Source of the DNA: Nostoc sp. RI_552
GTDB taxonomy: Bacteria > Cyanobacteriota > Cyanobacteriia > Cyanobacteriales > Nostocaceae
Assembly (NCBI GenBank): GCA_016124525.1
Contig: WGNO01000003.1
Coordinates: forward strand, 1-64,000
Length of the DNA stretch: 64,000 nt
Direction: 5' to 3'
The translations under genes and the position numbers were made by a program. Shown in pieces: positions 46,843 to 56,244 of the stretch. The notes under the pieces are model-generated. The model was not told the DNA's origin and ran no database searches. It worked only from the letters and a program-made list of their open reading frames with translations. Within the stretch, counting starts at the first letter, position 1. Every line of letters starts with the position of its first letter.

Positions 46843-47275
46843 TCTATTTACTATTGGCTTTACCCAAAAAAAAGCTGAGTTATTTTTTGAAACACTTATC
46901 AAAGCGGGTGTGAAGCGAGTTATTGATACTCGTTTGAATAATGTTTCCCAATTAGCAGGCTTTACCAAAAAGAATGACTTGGAGTACTTTCTGGGGAAAA
47001 TAGCAGAAATTGAATATATTCATATCCTAGATTTAGCTCCAACTAAAGATATTCTGGAGGAATATAAAAAAAATAAAATTAACTGGACAACATATGAAAA
47101 AAGGTTCAATGAACTGCTCACAAAGAGAGAGATTGAGAAGAAGGTTAATTTAGACCTTATAGATAAGGCTTGTCTATTGTGTAGTGAAGCAAAACCTCAT
47201 AATTGCCATCGCAGGTTAGTTGCTGAGTACTTACAAAGTAAGTTAGACAGAGAAATCAAAATTCATCACCTTTAA
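46826..47275 (+). CDS. DUF488 family protein 2
   Basis: This 149-residue paralogue reads MSKQVNLFTIGFTQKKAEL, VIDTRLNNVSQLAGF and ACLLCSEAKPHNCHRRLVAE, again with the Cys...CHR pattern. It is a minimal single-domain version of its upstream partner. Its ATG lies inside the end of the first gene. Codons are strongly A/T-ending, unlike the flanking photosynthesis genes, which suggests acquisition. No biochemical role is known. Confidence 0.82.
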   Translation: MSKQVNLFTIGFTQKKAELFFETLIKAGVKRVIDTRLNNVSQLAGFTKKNDLEYFLGKIAEIEYIHILDLAPTKDILEEYKKNKINWTTYEKRFNELLTKREIEKKVNLDLIDKACLLCSEAKPHNCHRRLVAEYLQSKLDREIKIHHL

Positions 47276-47312
47276 ACGTAATCTTGAAAAGGGTGCTAAT
47301 TAGGGGTTCAGA

Positions 47313-48059
47313 ATGCTTGTTTTTGAAATTATCTGCCTCGCTAAATCTACTAAACATGGTGGAATTTGTATTGCTGGTTTAAAAACCGATGGTTCAGGGT
47401 GGCTACGTCCTGTTTCTAACGAAGAAGATGGTACCTTATATCCAGAACATTACACTTTCAGGGATGACAGAGAACCTGAACTTTTTGACATTATCAGAAT
47501 TCCATGTATTAAACCCGCTCCTCAATGTCATCAACCTGAAAATTGGTTAATAGATTCTACTAAATTATGGCAAGTATTAGGAAGTTTAACTTTAAGTCAA
47601 GCTCAAAGGTTGCTAAAACAAGAAATTAAAAGACATTCTTGTTATCCAGAACTGTTGGGTAGTTCAGATAAAAAAATTTGTTATGAAAATTTAGAAAAAT
47701 CACCTGCTCAGTCTTCACTAGCACTGATAAAACCAGAAAAAATTGAGTGGCAAGTTAAAAAAAAGTTCTATGAAAAGAAATTCAGATGTCGTTTCTGTTT
47801 ATCTGGAACTTTTTATGATTTACCGATTACTGATCCTATGTGGACAGATAAACTTGATTATTTTGAAGAGGGAACATATTCTTCTCAAGCAGTTATACAA
47901 GAATTACACTTGGATAACTTTGAGCCGGATCAATTCAGACTTACTATCAGCCTGGGAGAACCTTTCATATCTTCTGGTCAAGAAAAAAGGTTTTGCTACA
48001 AGTTAGTTGCAGCAGTCATCAACGTAGCAGATGTAAAGCACCGTTTAAAATGGCGATAA
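47313..48059 (+). CDS. Uncharacterised protein accompanying the DUF488 pair (possible dual-OB protein)
   Basis: The 248-residue protein begins MLVFEIICLAKSTKHGGICIAG and contains GSGWLRPVSNEEDGTLYP and FDIIRIPCIKPAPQCHQPENW. Beta-rich segments at both ends suggest two OB-like barrels, matching my recollection of 'dual OB domain' proteins that accompany DUF488; this is inference. Cysteines at RCRFCL may bind metal. It follows the second DUF488 gene after 37 bp on the same strand. Confidence 0.55.
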   Translation: MLVFEIICLAKSTKHGGICIAGLKTDGSGWLRPVSNEEDGTLYPEHYTFRDDREPELFDIIRIPCIKPAPQCHQPENWLIDSTKLWQVLGSLTLSQAQRLLKQEIKRHSCYPELLGSSDKKICYENLEKSPAQSSLALIKPEKIEWQVKKKFYEKKFRCRFCLSGTFYDLPITDPMWTDKLDYFEEGTYSSQAVIQELHLDNFEPDQFRLTISLGEPFISSGQEKRFCYKLVAAVINVADVKHRLKWR

Positions 48060-48133
48060 TTTACCTTGTAAAGTCAACATAAATATTGATAAATTGGGGT
48101 AAAATTGGGCTAAACAGCAGTTAATACCTTCTG

Positions 48134-48925
48134 ATGAATCCCTACGCTATTTTTAATCACACCAAACGTCAGCGTGTTAGTGATGGCATGACGCGATCGC
48201 TTTTAGAAAATTGCGAGACTGCCTCACATATCCTTGTTTTAGTCTGGCCGCAACTTGGGGATTTTGATAGTCTAGAATATGCGTGGTGGTTACAGCGAGC
48301 AGCTGAACAGTTGACAGATAAAAAACTCGCTATTCGTGCAGTGGGAATTGGTAACTTAAGCTCTGGAAAAAAATTCTGTGAGTATACAGGATTTCCGCCT
48401 GAAAATTTATTTGTTGAACCGAATGCAGAATTACATTGTCAACTCAATCTTTATTCTGGTCTGAATGTGTCTCTACCTGGACTTTCTCGGTGTCAAAAAG
48501 CTTGGCTAAATCTGCTATTGATGTGTGCTGGGATTGGAAGTCCGGGAACCCTGGCGGAAGTTTTTCGAGGATACAAGGGAGATCGCCAAGCCCCTCAACT
48601 GATGAGGGATGATGAAATTATTCAAGCTGCTCCTCTACCTGCTTTTCAAGGCTCGTTTTTCCAATTAGCAGGGGGGAGTGGTTTTCAACGTCCTTTTGAA
48701 TTAGCTACTCTACGCCTACGTAATATGATGGAAGTGCTGAAAAATTGGCACATTTATGTACCTGATGCTACCTATTTAACTCAGCGCGGTGGAACTTTTC
48801 TGTTTGACACAAAAGGCCAGTTAGTTTACGAGCATCGAGACCGAGGAATTCTGGGCTTTGCTGCTAATATGAGCCAACCACTATCATTTTTATCTTTGAT
48901 TGAAAGAGATATTTGTGCCCAATAG
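48134..48925 (+). CDS. Peroxiredoxin-like (AhpC/TSA-type) protein
   Basis: The 263-residue protein resembles cyanobacterial AhpC/TSA-family (Prxl2-like) proteins in ASHILVLVWPQLGDFDSLEY, then LAIRAVGIGNLSSGKKFCEY and FLFDTKGQLVYEHRDRGILG near the C-terminus. The usual peroxidatic Cys context (TPVCT) is absent; remaining cysteines lie elsewhere, so peroxidase activity is doubtful. A possible role in redox sensing is only inference. It is the last plus-strand gene before convergent ndhD. Confidence 0.6.
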   Translation: MNPYAIFNHTKRQRVSDGMTRSLLENCETASHILVLVWPQLGDFDSLEYAWWLQRAAEQLTDKKLAIRAVGIGNLSSGKKFCEYTGFPPENLFVEPNAELHCQLNLYSGLNVSLPGLSRCQKAWLNLLLMCAGIGSPGTLAEVFRGYKGDRQAPQLMRDDEIIQAAPLPAFQGSFFQLAGGSGFQRPFELATLRLRNMMEVLKNWHIYVPDATYLTQRGGTFLFDTKGQLVYEHRDRGILGFAANMSQPLSFLSLIERDICAQ

Positions 48926-49000
48926 TTGACACTCCCCTGCTTTTAGACAAGGATATTGTACATTCACCGTCAAAACATAAACATAAAAAATAAAAATTTA

Positions 49001-49022
49001 AGGGTGGTTAGAAGACCACCCT
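49001..49022 (-). terminator. Terminator between convergent peroxiredoxin-like gene and ndhD
   Basis: AGGGTGGT (49001-49008) pairs with ACCACCCT (49015-49022) across a 6-base loop. On the minus strand it is followed by TTAAATTTTTATTTTTT, a good U tract 53 bp past the ndhD stop; it may also stop plus-strand transcripts. Confidence 0.85.
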
Positions 49023-49074
49023 ATTTCCCCTCATATTTAAAATTTACTTGCAACACCCTTATTGGGTATGATAT

Positions 49075-50688
49075 TTACTCTGAGATATTAACTAAAGTAT
49101 CAACTTGAGATGAAGCTAACGTTGGTGCTGTGAAAACACGTGAGTACAAACTTGTTGGTTGCTGACGTGCTACAACTGGTAGAACTTGACGTGCATGGAC
49201 AGCTAGATCAACCGTCTTCACATCATAAGTTTGCGTAATCAATTTGGGATAAAAACCAATAGCGATAATGGGAAGTATTAAACAAGCAGTGATAAACAAT
49301 TCCCGGGGTTTGATGTCATCAATTACAGCATCTAAATGTAATTCTTGGCTTTGCTGACCGTAGAACACTTGACGCAGCATTGACAGTAAGTAAATTGGAG
49401 TTAAAATCACGCCAACTGCTGACAAGAGAATAACAACAACTTTGAAGCTGGAACTGTAAACATCACTGGAGGCGATACCGAGGAATACCATCAACTCACC
49501 CACAAAGCCACTCATTCCTGGTAAAGCTAGAGAAGCCATTGAACCAATAGTGAATAATGCGAAGGTTCTGGGCATTACCTTGGCCATACCGCCCATTTTA
49601 TCCATCATTAAGGTGTGGGTACGTTCGTAAGTTACACCAGATAAGAAGAACAAGCTAGCGGCGATTAAACCGTGAGAAACCATCTGTAGTACAGCACCGC
49701 TAACGCCGATTTCTGTATAGGAGGCAATACCGATTAATACAAATCCCATGTGGGCAATTGAGGAGTAAGCCAGGCGACGTTTGAGGTTAGTTTGGGCAAA
49801 AGCACAGCAAGCACCGTAGACAATGTTGACTACACCTAAAACTGCTAGGACTGGGGCAAAGGAAACGTGGGCATTAGCCAACATTTCGACGTTGATGCGG
49901 ATGAGTGCATAACCACCCATTTTTAACAGCACACCAGCTAAAATCATAGAACCAGGTGCAGATGCTTCACCGTGGGCATCGGGTAACCAGGTGTGTAATG
50001 GGAAAATGGGTAACTTGACACCGAAGGCAATTAAGAAACCTGCATAAGTTAATAGTTCAAATGCTTTGGGGTATTGCTTCATTCCCAAAGTTGCCATGTC
50101 AAAGGTGACGGTATCTCCTGAGAATGCCATTGCGAACCCAGCTACCAGGATAAATATTGATGCTGCTGCTGTGTAAAGAATAAATTTAGTAGCTGCATAA
50201 CGACGCTTTGGCCCTCCCCAGATGGAAATCAGTAGGTACACAGGTACTAGCTCGATTTCCCACATTAAGAAGAACAGTAGTAAATCCTGGGCTACAAATA
50301 CACCAAGCTGGGCGCTGTACATCGCCAACATCAAGCCATAAAATAATCGCGGCTTGTTTGTAACTTTCCAAGCCGCGAAAATTGCGAGGGTGTTGATTAT
50401 ACCTGTTAACAGGACTAAGGGCATGGATAAGCCATCAACCCCGATAGACCAATTTAAACCTAACTGTGGAATCCAAGAATACTTTTCTACCAGTTGCAGT
50501 GTGGAGTTTTGGAAGTCGTAGCTATACCAAAAGGCATAAATCATCAAGGCAAAGTCCGCGATGGCAACTCCCAGAGCGTACCAACGAACAGTCTTTCCTT
50601 CTTTATCTGGGATTAAAGGTACCGCCAGGGCTGCCACCAACGGCAATAAGATTATGGCTGATAGCCAAGGAAATTCAATAGCATTCAT
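49075..50688 (-). CDS. ndhD: NAD(P)H-quinone oxidoreductase chain 4 (NdhD)
   Basis: NdhD is a proton-pumping antiporter-like subunit of the NDH-1 complex. The 537-residue protein has about 14 hydrophobic helices with [16 protein letters not shown] (conserved Glu), [19 protein letters not shown] (conserved Lys/His/Asp region) and [12 protein letters not shown]. It looks full length. NdhD1 and NdhD2 types cannot be separated by eye; ndhF, which often accompanies it, is not in the adjacent 320-bp leader. Confidence 0.95.
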   Translation of the reverse strand: MNAIEFPWLSAIILLPLVAALAVPLIPDKEGKTVRWYALGVAIADFALMIYAFWYSYDFQNSTLQLVEKYSWIPQLGLNWSIGVDGLSMPLVLLTGIINTLAIFAAWKVTNKPRLFYGLMLAMYSAQLGVFVAQDLLLFFLMWEIELVPVYLLISIWGGPKRRYAATKFILYTAAASIFILVAGFAMAFSGDTVTFDMATLGMKQYPKAFELLTYAGFLIAFGVKLPIFPLHTWLPDAHGEASAPGSMILAGVLLKMGGYALIRINVEMLANAHVSFAPVLAVLGVVNIVYGACCAFAQTNLKRRLAYSSIAHMGFVLIGIASYTEIGVSGAVLQMVSHGLIAASLFFLSGVTYERTHTLMMDKMGGMAKVMPRTFALFTIGSMASLALPGMSGFVGELMVFLGIASSDVYSSSFKVVVILLSAVGVILTPIYLLSMLRQVFYGQQSQELHLDAVIDDIKPRELFITACLILPIIAIGFYPKLITQTYDVKTVDLAVHARQVLPVVARQQPTSLYSRVFTAPTLASSQVDTLVNISE

Positions 50689-51009
50689 TACTTTTGATAA
50701 TCAATTCAACTTTTTGCTTATGTTTTTATTATATTAAGGAATTTGTAGTTTTGTAAATGTTATTTATCCCTAATATCTGCCTTTGGAGAAATTTATAGGA
50801 ATAAATACTTACTCATTCCTGTGGAAACCATTTTAATTGTAAATTTTTGCAACGTCAACAAAAAATGGCATAAATAAAGTGGCTTTAGCCAGTGATTTCA
50901 ATTATGATATTCATAGTCTTGGCTCAATGCAGACACTGTGAGACTTAAACAAAATTGGCAAAATTCCCCACCTAAAGGAGTTTTAGGTGGGGATGGTTTG
51001 TATTGGGGT
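50689..51009. other. 321-bp AT-rich spacer upstream of ndhD
   Basis: No gene. It must contain the ndhD promoter on the minus strand and holds the thrB-unit terminator at 50966-50992. Nothing else was recognised. Confidence 0.5.
50966..50992 (-). terminator. Terminator of the thrB operon
   Basis: CCCCACCTAAA (50966-50976) and TTTAGGTGGGG (50982-50992) form a perfect 11-bp stem with a 5-base loop, 18 bp past the stop of the coiled-coil gene. The following minus-strand AATTTTG is only moderately U-rich. Confidence 0.85.
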
Positions 51010-51522
51010 TCACACAATCCGATTAACAATGGTCCAGACTTCCCCATCTGAGCGAACATGGGGAACTGAGATTGTCTTAAAGCCAGTAATAAAGGGCTTG
51101 TAGTAGACTTGCCAATACATGGGACTTAAATAATCAGCACAGGATTTGAGCAGACGGATTTCCATCGCTAGTTCTCCGGCGAGTTGATTAATGCGTTGGG
51201 CATGAAGTTGAGCTATTTTTCTGGCTGATTCTAACTCCTGCTCTGGGGTGGGTTGTGTTGATTGATTTTGCCAACGTTCTAACTCAGCTTGTTTTTGTCC
51301 TAGCTGTACTTCCAGGGCAGCCATCGCATCGTCTATACCTTTGATTTCCACGTATAATTGGGGATTTTCTCTGGCTTGGCGGCGATAAGCTTCAACCATT
51401 GCTGAAGGTGAATCACTGTTGTCAGAAAATACATTATTGGTGGTGAGCGTAGCGCGTTCTTGCTGGAGCGCCTGAATTTGTGCCTTCAGGTTACTGATTT
51501 CTGTATGAAGTTGGTTAGTCAT
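51010..51522 (-). CDS. Coiled-coil hypothetical protein downstream of thrB
   Basis: The 170-residue protein is not recognised. Residues ~3-30 (LHTEISNLKAQIQALQQER) and ~65-125 show heptad-like hydrophobic spacing, so two coiled-coil segments are likely. The C-terminal ~45 residues (YLSPMYWQVYYKPFITGFK) are aromatic-rich. It starts 6 bp after thrB and is surely cotranscribed, but no functional link to threonine synthesis is known. Confidence 0.65.
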   Translation of the reverse strand: MTNQLHTEISNLKAQIQALQQERATLTTNNVFSDNSDSPSAMVEAYRRQARENPQLYVEIKGIDDAMAALEVQLGQKQAELERWQNQSTQPTPEQELESARKIAQLHAQRINQLAGELAMEIRLLKSCADYLSPMYWQVYYKPFITGFKTISVPHVRSDGEVWTIVNRIV

Positions 51523-51528
51523 TGCGGT

Positions 51529-52446
51529 TTATCCTTGGTAGCTTGCACCTTGGGTGTCCAGAGAAAGCGATCGCACAACTGCCATGATTCCTGCTGAGTG
51601 CCAAGCTGATAACATTGCCTCTTGTACAGCCTGGGAATATAACTGATCTACCAAAGCTAGTAGTGTGGGGCCTGCACCACTAATGACCATGCCATAAGCA
51701 CCGGCTTTGACAGCGGCTGTATTCACAGCATCGTAACCAGGAATTAACTCTTGACGATATGGCTGATGCAATTTATCTTGCAAAGCTGCTTTTAACCATT
51801 GGCCATTGCCAGTTTGCAACCCGCGTAACAATAATCCCAGATGTGCTGTGTTAAAAATTGCATCTGCACGGCTCACTTGAGTGGGTAGAACTTGCCGGGC
51901 TTCACCAGTGGAAAGCTCAAAATCAGGAATAGCTACCACTGGTACAATTTCTCCACACCAGGGAATATCGCAAATTTCCCAACCATCGGTACTGGTAGCA
52001 GCCAAACGACATCCCCCCAATAGTGCTGGTACTACATTATCAGGATGTCCTTCCATGGCGATCGCTAATTCCATCACCTGCAACTGACTCAAAGGCGCCC
52101 CCGCCAGTTGATTAGCTGCAACTAACCCGCCAACAATGGCTGTAGCTGAACTACCCAAACCCCTAGCCAAGGGTACACCCAGCTGAATTTCTATTTTTAC
52201 CGATGGCGGTGTTTCTCCTATATATTGATATAACTTTGCAAACCCTTGATACAAAAGATTACTCTCATCGGTTTGCACTCTTTGCGCTTCTGTACCTGTG
52301 ACAGAAATGATTAATCCATCTTCTTCTAACCGAGTGAACTTGAACTGATTGTACAGCGTTAAAGCTGCACCGATGCAGTCAAAACCGGGGCCCAGGTTAG
52401 CAGTTGTGGCTGGAACGGTAACAGTGATGCTAGAAACAACAGACAT
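51529..52446 (-). CDS. thrB: Homoserine kinase
   Basis: ThrB phosphorylates homoserine in threonine synthesis. The 305-residue GHMP kinase starts MSVVSSITVTVPATTANLGPG, with GPGFDCIGAAL and the ATP-binding PLARGLGSSATAIVGG, and the C-terminal GMVISGAGPTLLAL. The ATG at 52446 is chosen; an upstream in-frame TTG adds only AT-rich spacer codons. Confidence 0.95.
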   Translation of the reverse strand: MSVVSSITVTVPATTANLGPGFDCIGAALTLYNQFKFTRLEEDGLIISVTGTEAQRVQTDESNLLYQGFAKLYQYIGETPPSVKIEIQLGVPLARGLGSSATAIVGGLVAANQLAGAPLSQLQVMELAIAMEGHPDNVVPALLGGCRLAATSTDGWEICDIPWCGEIVPVVAIPDFELSTGEARQVLPTQVSRADAIFNTAHLGLLLRGLQTGNGQWLKAALQDKLHQPYRQELIPGYDAVNTAAVKAGAYGMVISGAGPTLLALVDQLYSQAVQEAMLSAWHSAGIMAVVRSLSLDTQGASYQG

Positions 52447-53091
52447 CTGCAAATACTCACCAATCAATCCACCAGCATCTCACGTAAAGGGCTGATTTGC
52501 TCAATTGCTCAAAAGTATGCTTTACAAAGCTTAATAAATCAGCAATAGTTCACTAGCAGTTTAGAGGCTGAGTTAGAAGTAAGGGATCACTTCCGCAGTA
52601 ACAAAATAGAAATCATTGGAATTAGGGGTGATTTGCGGTGGTAGTTAAGCTAGGAAATATACTTTTCTTCCTAAAAACCAACGTATAGGTGTGGATTTGG
52701 GTGTGAAAATTTTTGTCGCGATGAGTAACAAAGAGAAAGCTTTGAGGGCTAAGTAGTCAAAGGAGGTTCTAGGTCGGTGAGTATGTCAATTAAACTTGAT
52801 ATTAGCTAAATTTTCACATCATTGAAGTTGGAAAAGTTCTTGGCTATTGTAATGCTGGTAGAATTGAGCCAAATTGTGAGAAAGCATTGGTGAATTGTTG
52901 CTTAAGAATAGCATCCCACCTAAGGGGGACTTACTTAAATATTTACCACAGGAATAGTTAAGTTATTTTTTCTGTAAACTCTTTGCCAAAATGACTGAAT
53001 TTGATCAATTGCGAATAGTATCCTGTTATGTATTCTTAGAACAAGAAATTAGAGTATAAGTCAAACAAGTACACACATCAGGCGACTGTCC
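52447..53091. other. 645-bp spacer with a tnpB relic
   Basis: No intact gene. A tnpB fragment lies at 52670-52755. Beyond it, YCNAGRIEPNCEKALVN reads in frame on the plus strand near 52850 but was not recognised. The right part must hold the promoter of the CAP-domain gene. Confidence 0.6.
52670..52755 (+). pseudogene. tnpB (IS200/IS605 OrfB) fragment
   Basis: The plus-strand frame reads KNQRIGVDLGVKIFVAMSN and KEKALRAK then TAG. The IGVDLGVK segment is the first strand of the TnpB RuvC-like domain, including its catalytic aspartate. Nothing else of the gene was recognised, so it is a small remnant. Confidence 0.7.
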
Positions 53092-53640
53092 ATGTTCCGA
53101 CAACCTGCTTTTGGCATCGCTTTAAGTACGCTTGTCATTACGAGTGGATTGATGAATGCTCCCATCACAGGTAAAACTTCTCAAGAACAAACCACTCGTA
53201 ATCAACCGTTGTTAATTCCTTCTAGTCAGGCTGCAACATTAACTAATACATTTGAAACTAATGCCCTAGAAAAATTCGTTTTTGATGACATTAATCGATA
53301 TCGAGTTTCTCATCAACTGCCAAAGTTGAACTTAAATGCACATATTACTCAACAGGCAAGAATTCATAGTGAAAATATGGCTAATGGTAAAGTTCCTTTT
53401 AGCCATGACGGATTTGAACAGCGAATCTCTGCTATTCCCCTTCGTTACAACAATGCGTCAGAAAATCTCGCGGTCAATCAGGGATACAGTAATCCTGCTA
53501 GTCAAGCTGTTATCGGTTGGTTGGAAAGTCCCGGACATTTAAAGAATATTCAAGGTGATTACGACCTCACGGGGATTGGTGTGGCTACTAATCAACAAGG
53601 GGAAGTTTACCTGACTCAAATTTTCCTTCGTACTAGATAG
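53092..53640 (+). CDS. CAP-domain (SCP/PR-1) secreted protein
   Basis: The 182-residue protein has an N-terminal hydrophobic segment (about 8-25, signal peptide-like) and a CAP domain (about 60-182): FDDINRYRVSHQLPKLNLNA, HSENMANGKVPFSHDGFEQR, SENLAVNQG and SPGHLKNIQGDYDLTGIGVA. The His/Glu positions of the CAP cavity are present. Such proteins are extracellular; bacterial functions are mostly unknown. Confidence 0.85.
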   Translation: MFRQPAFGIALSTLVITSGLMNAPITGKTSQEQTTRNQPLLIPSSQAATLTNTFETNALEKFVFDDINRYRVSHQLPKLNLNAHITQQARIHSENMANGKVPFSHDGFEQRISAIPLRYNNASENLAVNQGYSNPASQAVIGWLESPGHLKNIQGDYDLTGIGVATNQQGEVYLTQIFLRTR

Positions 53641-53729
53641 ATTAATTGGCTGAATTTTTGCACAATATATAATGTGGTGTCTCATGGTATTTTTCTCTAA
53701 AAGACACTGCATTTATTATTGGGTGATTC

Positions 53730-54359
53730 ATGACATTACAAGATTTTCAAGTAAGCGATGGCGACTTGAGGGATGCTGTTCTGGCTGAGTATTTAAAATG
53801 CGATGTCATCGCTGTGGATACGGAAACCATGGGATTGTTACCGCACCGCGATCGCTTGTGTTTGGTGCAGCTATGCAATCCCATGGGTGAAGTAACAGCA
53901 ATTCCCATAGCTAAAGGGCAAAACGCAGCGCCAAATTTAAAAAAACTTTTGGAAGCGGTGAATGTGGTTAAAGTTTTTCACTTTGCTCGTTTCGATCTTG
54001 CTAGTTTGCGCCATAACCTAGGAATTCACGTTCAAAATGTTTTTTGTACCAAAATTGCTAGTAAGCTGGCTCGTACTTACACCAATCGTCACGGACTTAA
54101 AGATGTAGTGCTAGAGTTAGAACACATAGAATTGGATAAAAGCGCTCAAAGTTCTGATTGGGGTAACGCGGGTAATTTATCTGAGATGCAATTGAATTAT
54201 GCTGCCAATGATGTTCGCTACCTAATCAGTGTACAGCAAAAGCTGATGGAAATGCTCAAACGAGAAGAGCGTTGGGAACTTGCTCAAGAATGCTTTCAAG
54301 TCTTACCGACTTTAGTGACGTTAGATTTGTTGCAATTTAAGGATTTGTTTGAACATTAA
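53730..54359 (+). CDS. RNase D-type 3'-5' exonuclease
   Basis: The 209-residue protein has the DEDDy exonuclease motifs: VDTETMGLLPHRDRLCLVQL (D, E), VFHFARFDLASLR (D) and YAANDVRYL (Y...D). It lacks the HRDC domains of RNase D, matching the short cyanobacterial forms. The likely role is RNA 3'-end trimming. Confidence 0.87.
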   Translation: MTLQDFQVSDGDLRDAVLAEYLKCDVIAVDTETMGLLPHRDRLCLVQLCNPMGEVTAIPIAKGQNAAPNLKKLLEAVNVVKVFHFARFDLASLRHNLGIHVQNVFCTKIASKLARTYTNRHGLKDVVLELEHIELDKSAQSSDWGNAGNLSEMQLNYAANDVRYLISVQQKLMEMLKREERWELAQECFQVLPTLVTLDLLQFKDLFEH

Positions 54360-54399
54360 TTGCACAGTCAATAGTTGCTAGCAACTATTGACTGAAAAA

Positions 54400-55530
54400 C
54401 TACAGATTTTTGTTGACATTTTCCCAGTGTTTTGGTCGGGGAGATAGTACACCTGTCTGGGTTTTATATACCCTTTGACTAACTAACTCAGTGGCCAATT
54501 CTATGGCTGCTTTCATACTTGTAGCATCGGCAATTCCGTGACCGGCAATATCAAACGCTGTGCCATGATCAGGTGAAGTGCGTACGAAGGGTAAACCGAT
54601 GGAAGTGTTAACTGCACGGTCAAAGGCCATCAATTTCACGGGAATTAAACCTTGATCGTGGTACAGTGCCAAATAGGCATCGGCGGGATTGTGAGCTGAG
54701 GAATTACCATACCAGGCTTGACCGGGGTTAACCCACATTGTATCTGGTGGGATTGGTCCATCAAGTTGGAAGTGAGGACGATTTATTCGTTCTTGTTCTA
54801 ACCAGGGAATTAACCAATCTTGTTCTTCACTTCCTAGTTGTCCCTGTTCGCCACTGTGGGGATTTAAACCTGCGATGGCAATTCTGCCATTTTCTATGCC
54901 AAAGTCTTGTGCTAAACACTCCACCAGTAAATTTAATTTACTCGTTAATAACTGTGGTGTTAATGTATCGGCTACTTGACAAAGGGGAATATGTGTGGTG
55001 GCTAGTAAGGTGCGGAGTGTCCAACCGGTGTGAGGCGATCGCGCTACAAATAACATCCCGAAACGGTCAACAGCTGACTTTTCTGCTAGAAGTTCTGTTT
55101 GCCCGGGATAATTGTGACCTGCCAACTGCCAAGCAGATTTAGCGATGGGGGCTGTAACAATGGCATCAAATTCACCGGACAATGTGCAGGCGATGGCCTG
55201 TTCCATATAGGCAAAACTCGCTGCACCACTAGCTGCATTACCTGTACCTATAATAATGTTGTTGGCTGTTTCGCTGTTTAACGGCACATCTAGCACTTGT
55301 AAGTGCTCTGGATTGGCTAAATGTGTTGAATTGAGCTGTTCATAAACCCCTAGTAATAAGTCTCTACTACCTACCACTGTTAAGTGGCAATTGTTACTAA
55401 TATTTTGGTCTGCCAAAGCTTTTAAAATTACTTCTGGCCCAATTCCGGCGGGATCTCCTAGTGTGAGGGCTAAACGTGGAGGATTTTTGTTACTCAAATT
55501 TACGGTATAATTTTGATTGATTTGATACAT
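54400..55530 (-). CDS. pdxA: 4-Hydroxythreonine-4-phosphate dehydrogenase
   Basis: PdxA oxidises 4-phosphohydroxythreonine in pyridoxal phosphate synthesis. The 376-residue protein shows [46 protein letters not shown] (metal/substrate histidine) and the C-terminal [17 protein letters not shown]. The ATG at 55530 is chosen; a TTG nine codons upstream is an alternative and no ribosome binding site settles it. It is convergent with the exonuclease gene. Confidence 0.92.
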   Translation of the reverse strand: MYQINQNYTVNLSNKNPPRLALTLGDPAGIGPEVILKALADQNISNNCHLTVVGSRDLLLGVYEQLNSTHLANPEHLQVLDVPLNSETANNIIIGTGNAASGAASFAYMEQAIACTLSGEFDAIVTAPIAKSAWQLAGHNYPGQTELLAEKSAVDRFGMLFVARSPHTGWTLRTLLATTHIPLCQVADTLTPQLLTSKLNLLVECLAQDFGIENGRIAIAGLNPHSGEQGQLGSEEQDWLIPWLEQERINRPHFQLDGPIPPDTMWVNPGQAWYGNSSAHNPADAYLALYHDQGLIPVKLMAFDRAVNTSIGLPFVRTSPDHGTAFDIAGHGIADATSMKAAIELATELVSQRVYKTQTGVLSPRPKHWENVNKNL

Positions 55531-55935
55531 AAAATTCTGGAATAAAGCTGTAGTCAAGGGAGTGCCTTGACTGAAAATTAGAGATTGAGCATAAAACTGG
55601 TTTAGAATTATTTACACGGGTCTAATCCAAGATTAGCCTTTGTAGAGCTAGTTTACCTGAATCTGCATCAGGCAATTGGTAGACATAAAATTCAAATACC
55701 TGGAACGACAGCAGGCAACCAAATTGGTGGTGTCAGCTTGTGGACTAGATGTGGGGACACTTCTAGGTTGAGGGAACAAGAGAATGTGAGCAATTGTGAA
55801 CATTTTCAGTCGGACTGGTGAAAATTAGACTGGAGTCATGAATCCAGTCTGATGAAACAAGGCAAAAAGACGAAATCTAAAGGTAAACCTTTAGAATCAC
55901 TTCTAATTAACCATTCGCAAAGGAGAATCACACTA
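55531..55935. promoter_or_regulatory. 405-bp pdxA-petM divergent region with hairpins
   Basis: No gene. Three inverted repeats: AGTCAAGG/CCTTGACT (55552-55572, beside the pdxA start), CTAATC/GATTAG around 55622-55636, and AGACTGGA/TCCAGTCT (55827-55850), which lies about 85 bp before petM. They may affect pdxA and petM expression. Confidence 0.5.
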
Positions 55936-56040
55936 ATGAGCGGCGAAATTCTAAATGCAGCGCTGTTGTCTTTCGGTTTAATTTTCGTGGGTTGGGCTTT
56001 AGGTGCTTTGTTGCTGAAAATTCAGGGTGCAGAGGAATAA
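55936..56040 (+). CDS. petM: Cytochrome b6f complex subunit PetM
   Basis: The 34-residue single-helix protein reads [20 protein letters not shown] and ends [10 protein letters not shown], the PetM pattern. It is one of the four small subunits around the b6f dimer in the thylakoid membrane. AAAGGAG lies 12 bases upstream of the ATG at 55936; the open frame extends upstream but only adds lysine-rich spacer. ycf39, another photosynthesis gene, follows. Confidence 0.92.
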   Translation: MSGEILNAALLSFGLIFVGWALGALLLKIQGAEE

Positions 56041-56244
56041 TCCTCTGAGGATGACAACTGGGAACTGGAACAGAGAGATATTGAATAAAGTTATCTTCTG
56101 TGGCGGTTCCCATAGTGGCGCAATTTTCCCTAGTTATTTTTCTCTGTATCAATTAAGTTTAATAAACTAATGTAAACTTTTGTTTACAGAGCTAATTCTG
56201 TTAAGATTCATTTCATAAAAGTTAAAAAATTTATTACTACCCTC

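Noticed and set aside
48926-48945. Third IS605-type end after the peroxiredoxin-like gene
   Set aside because: Only GTTGACACTCCCC matches; too short to call without a search.
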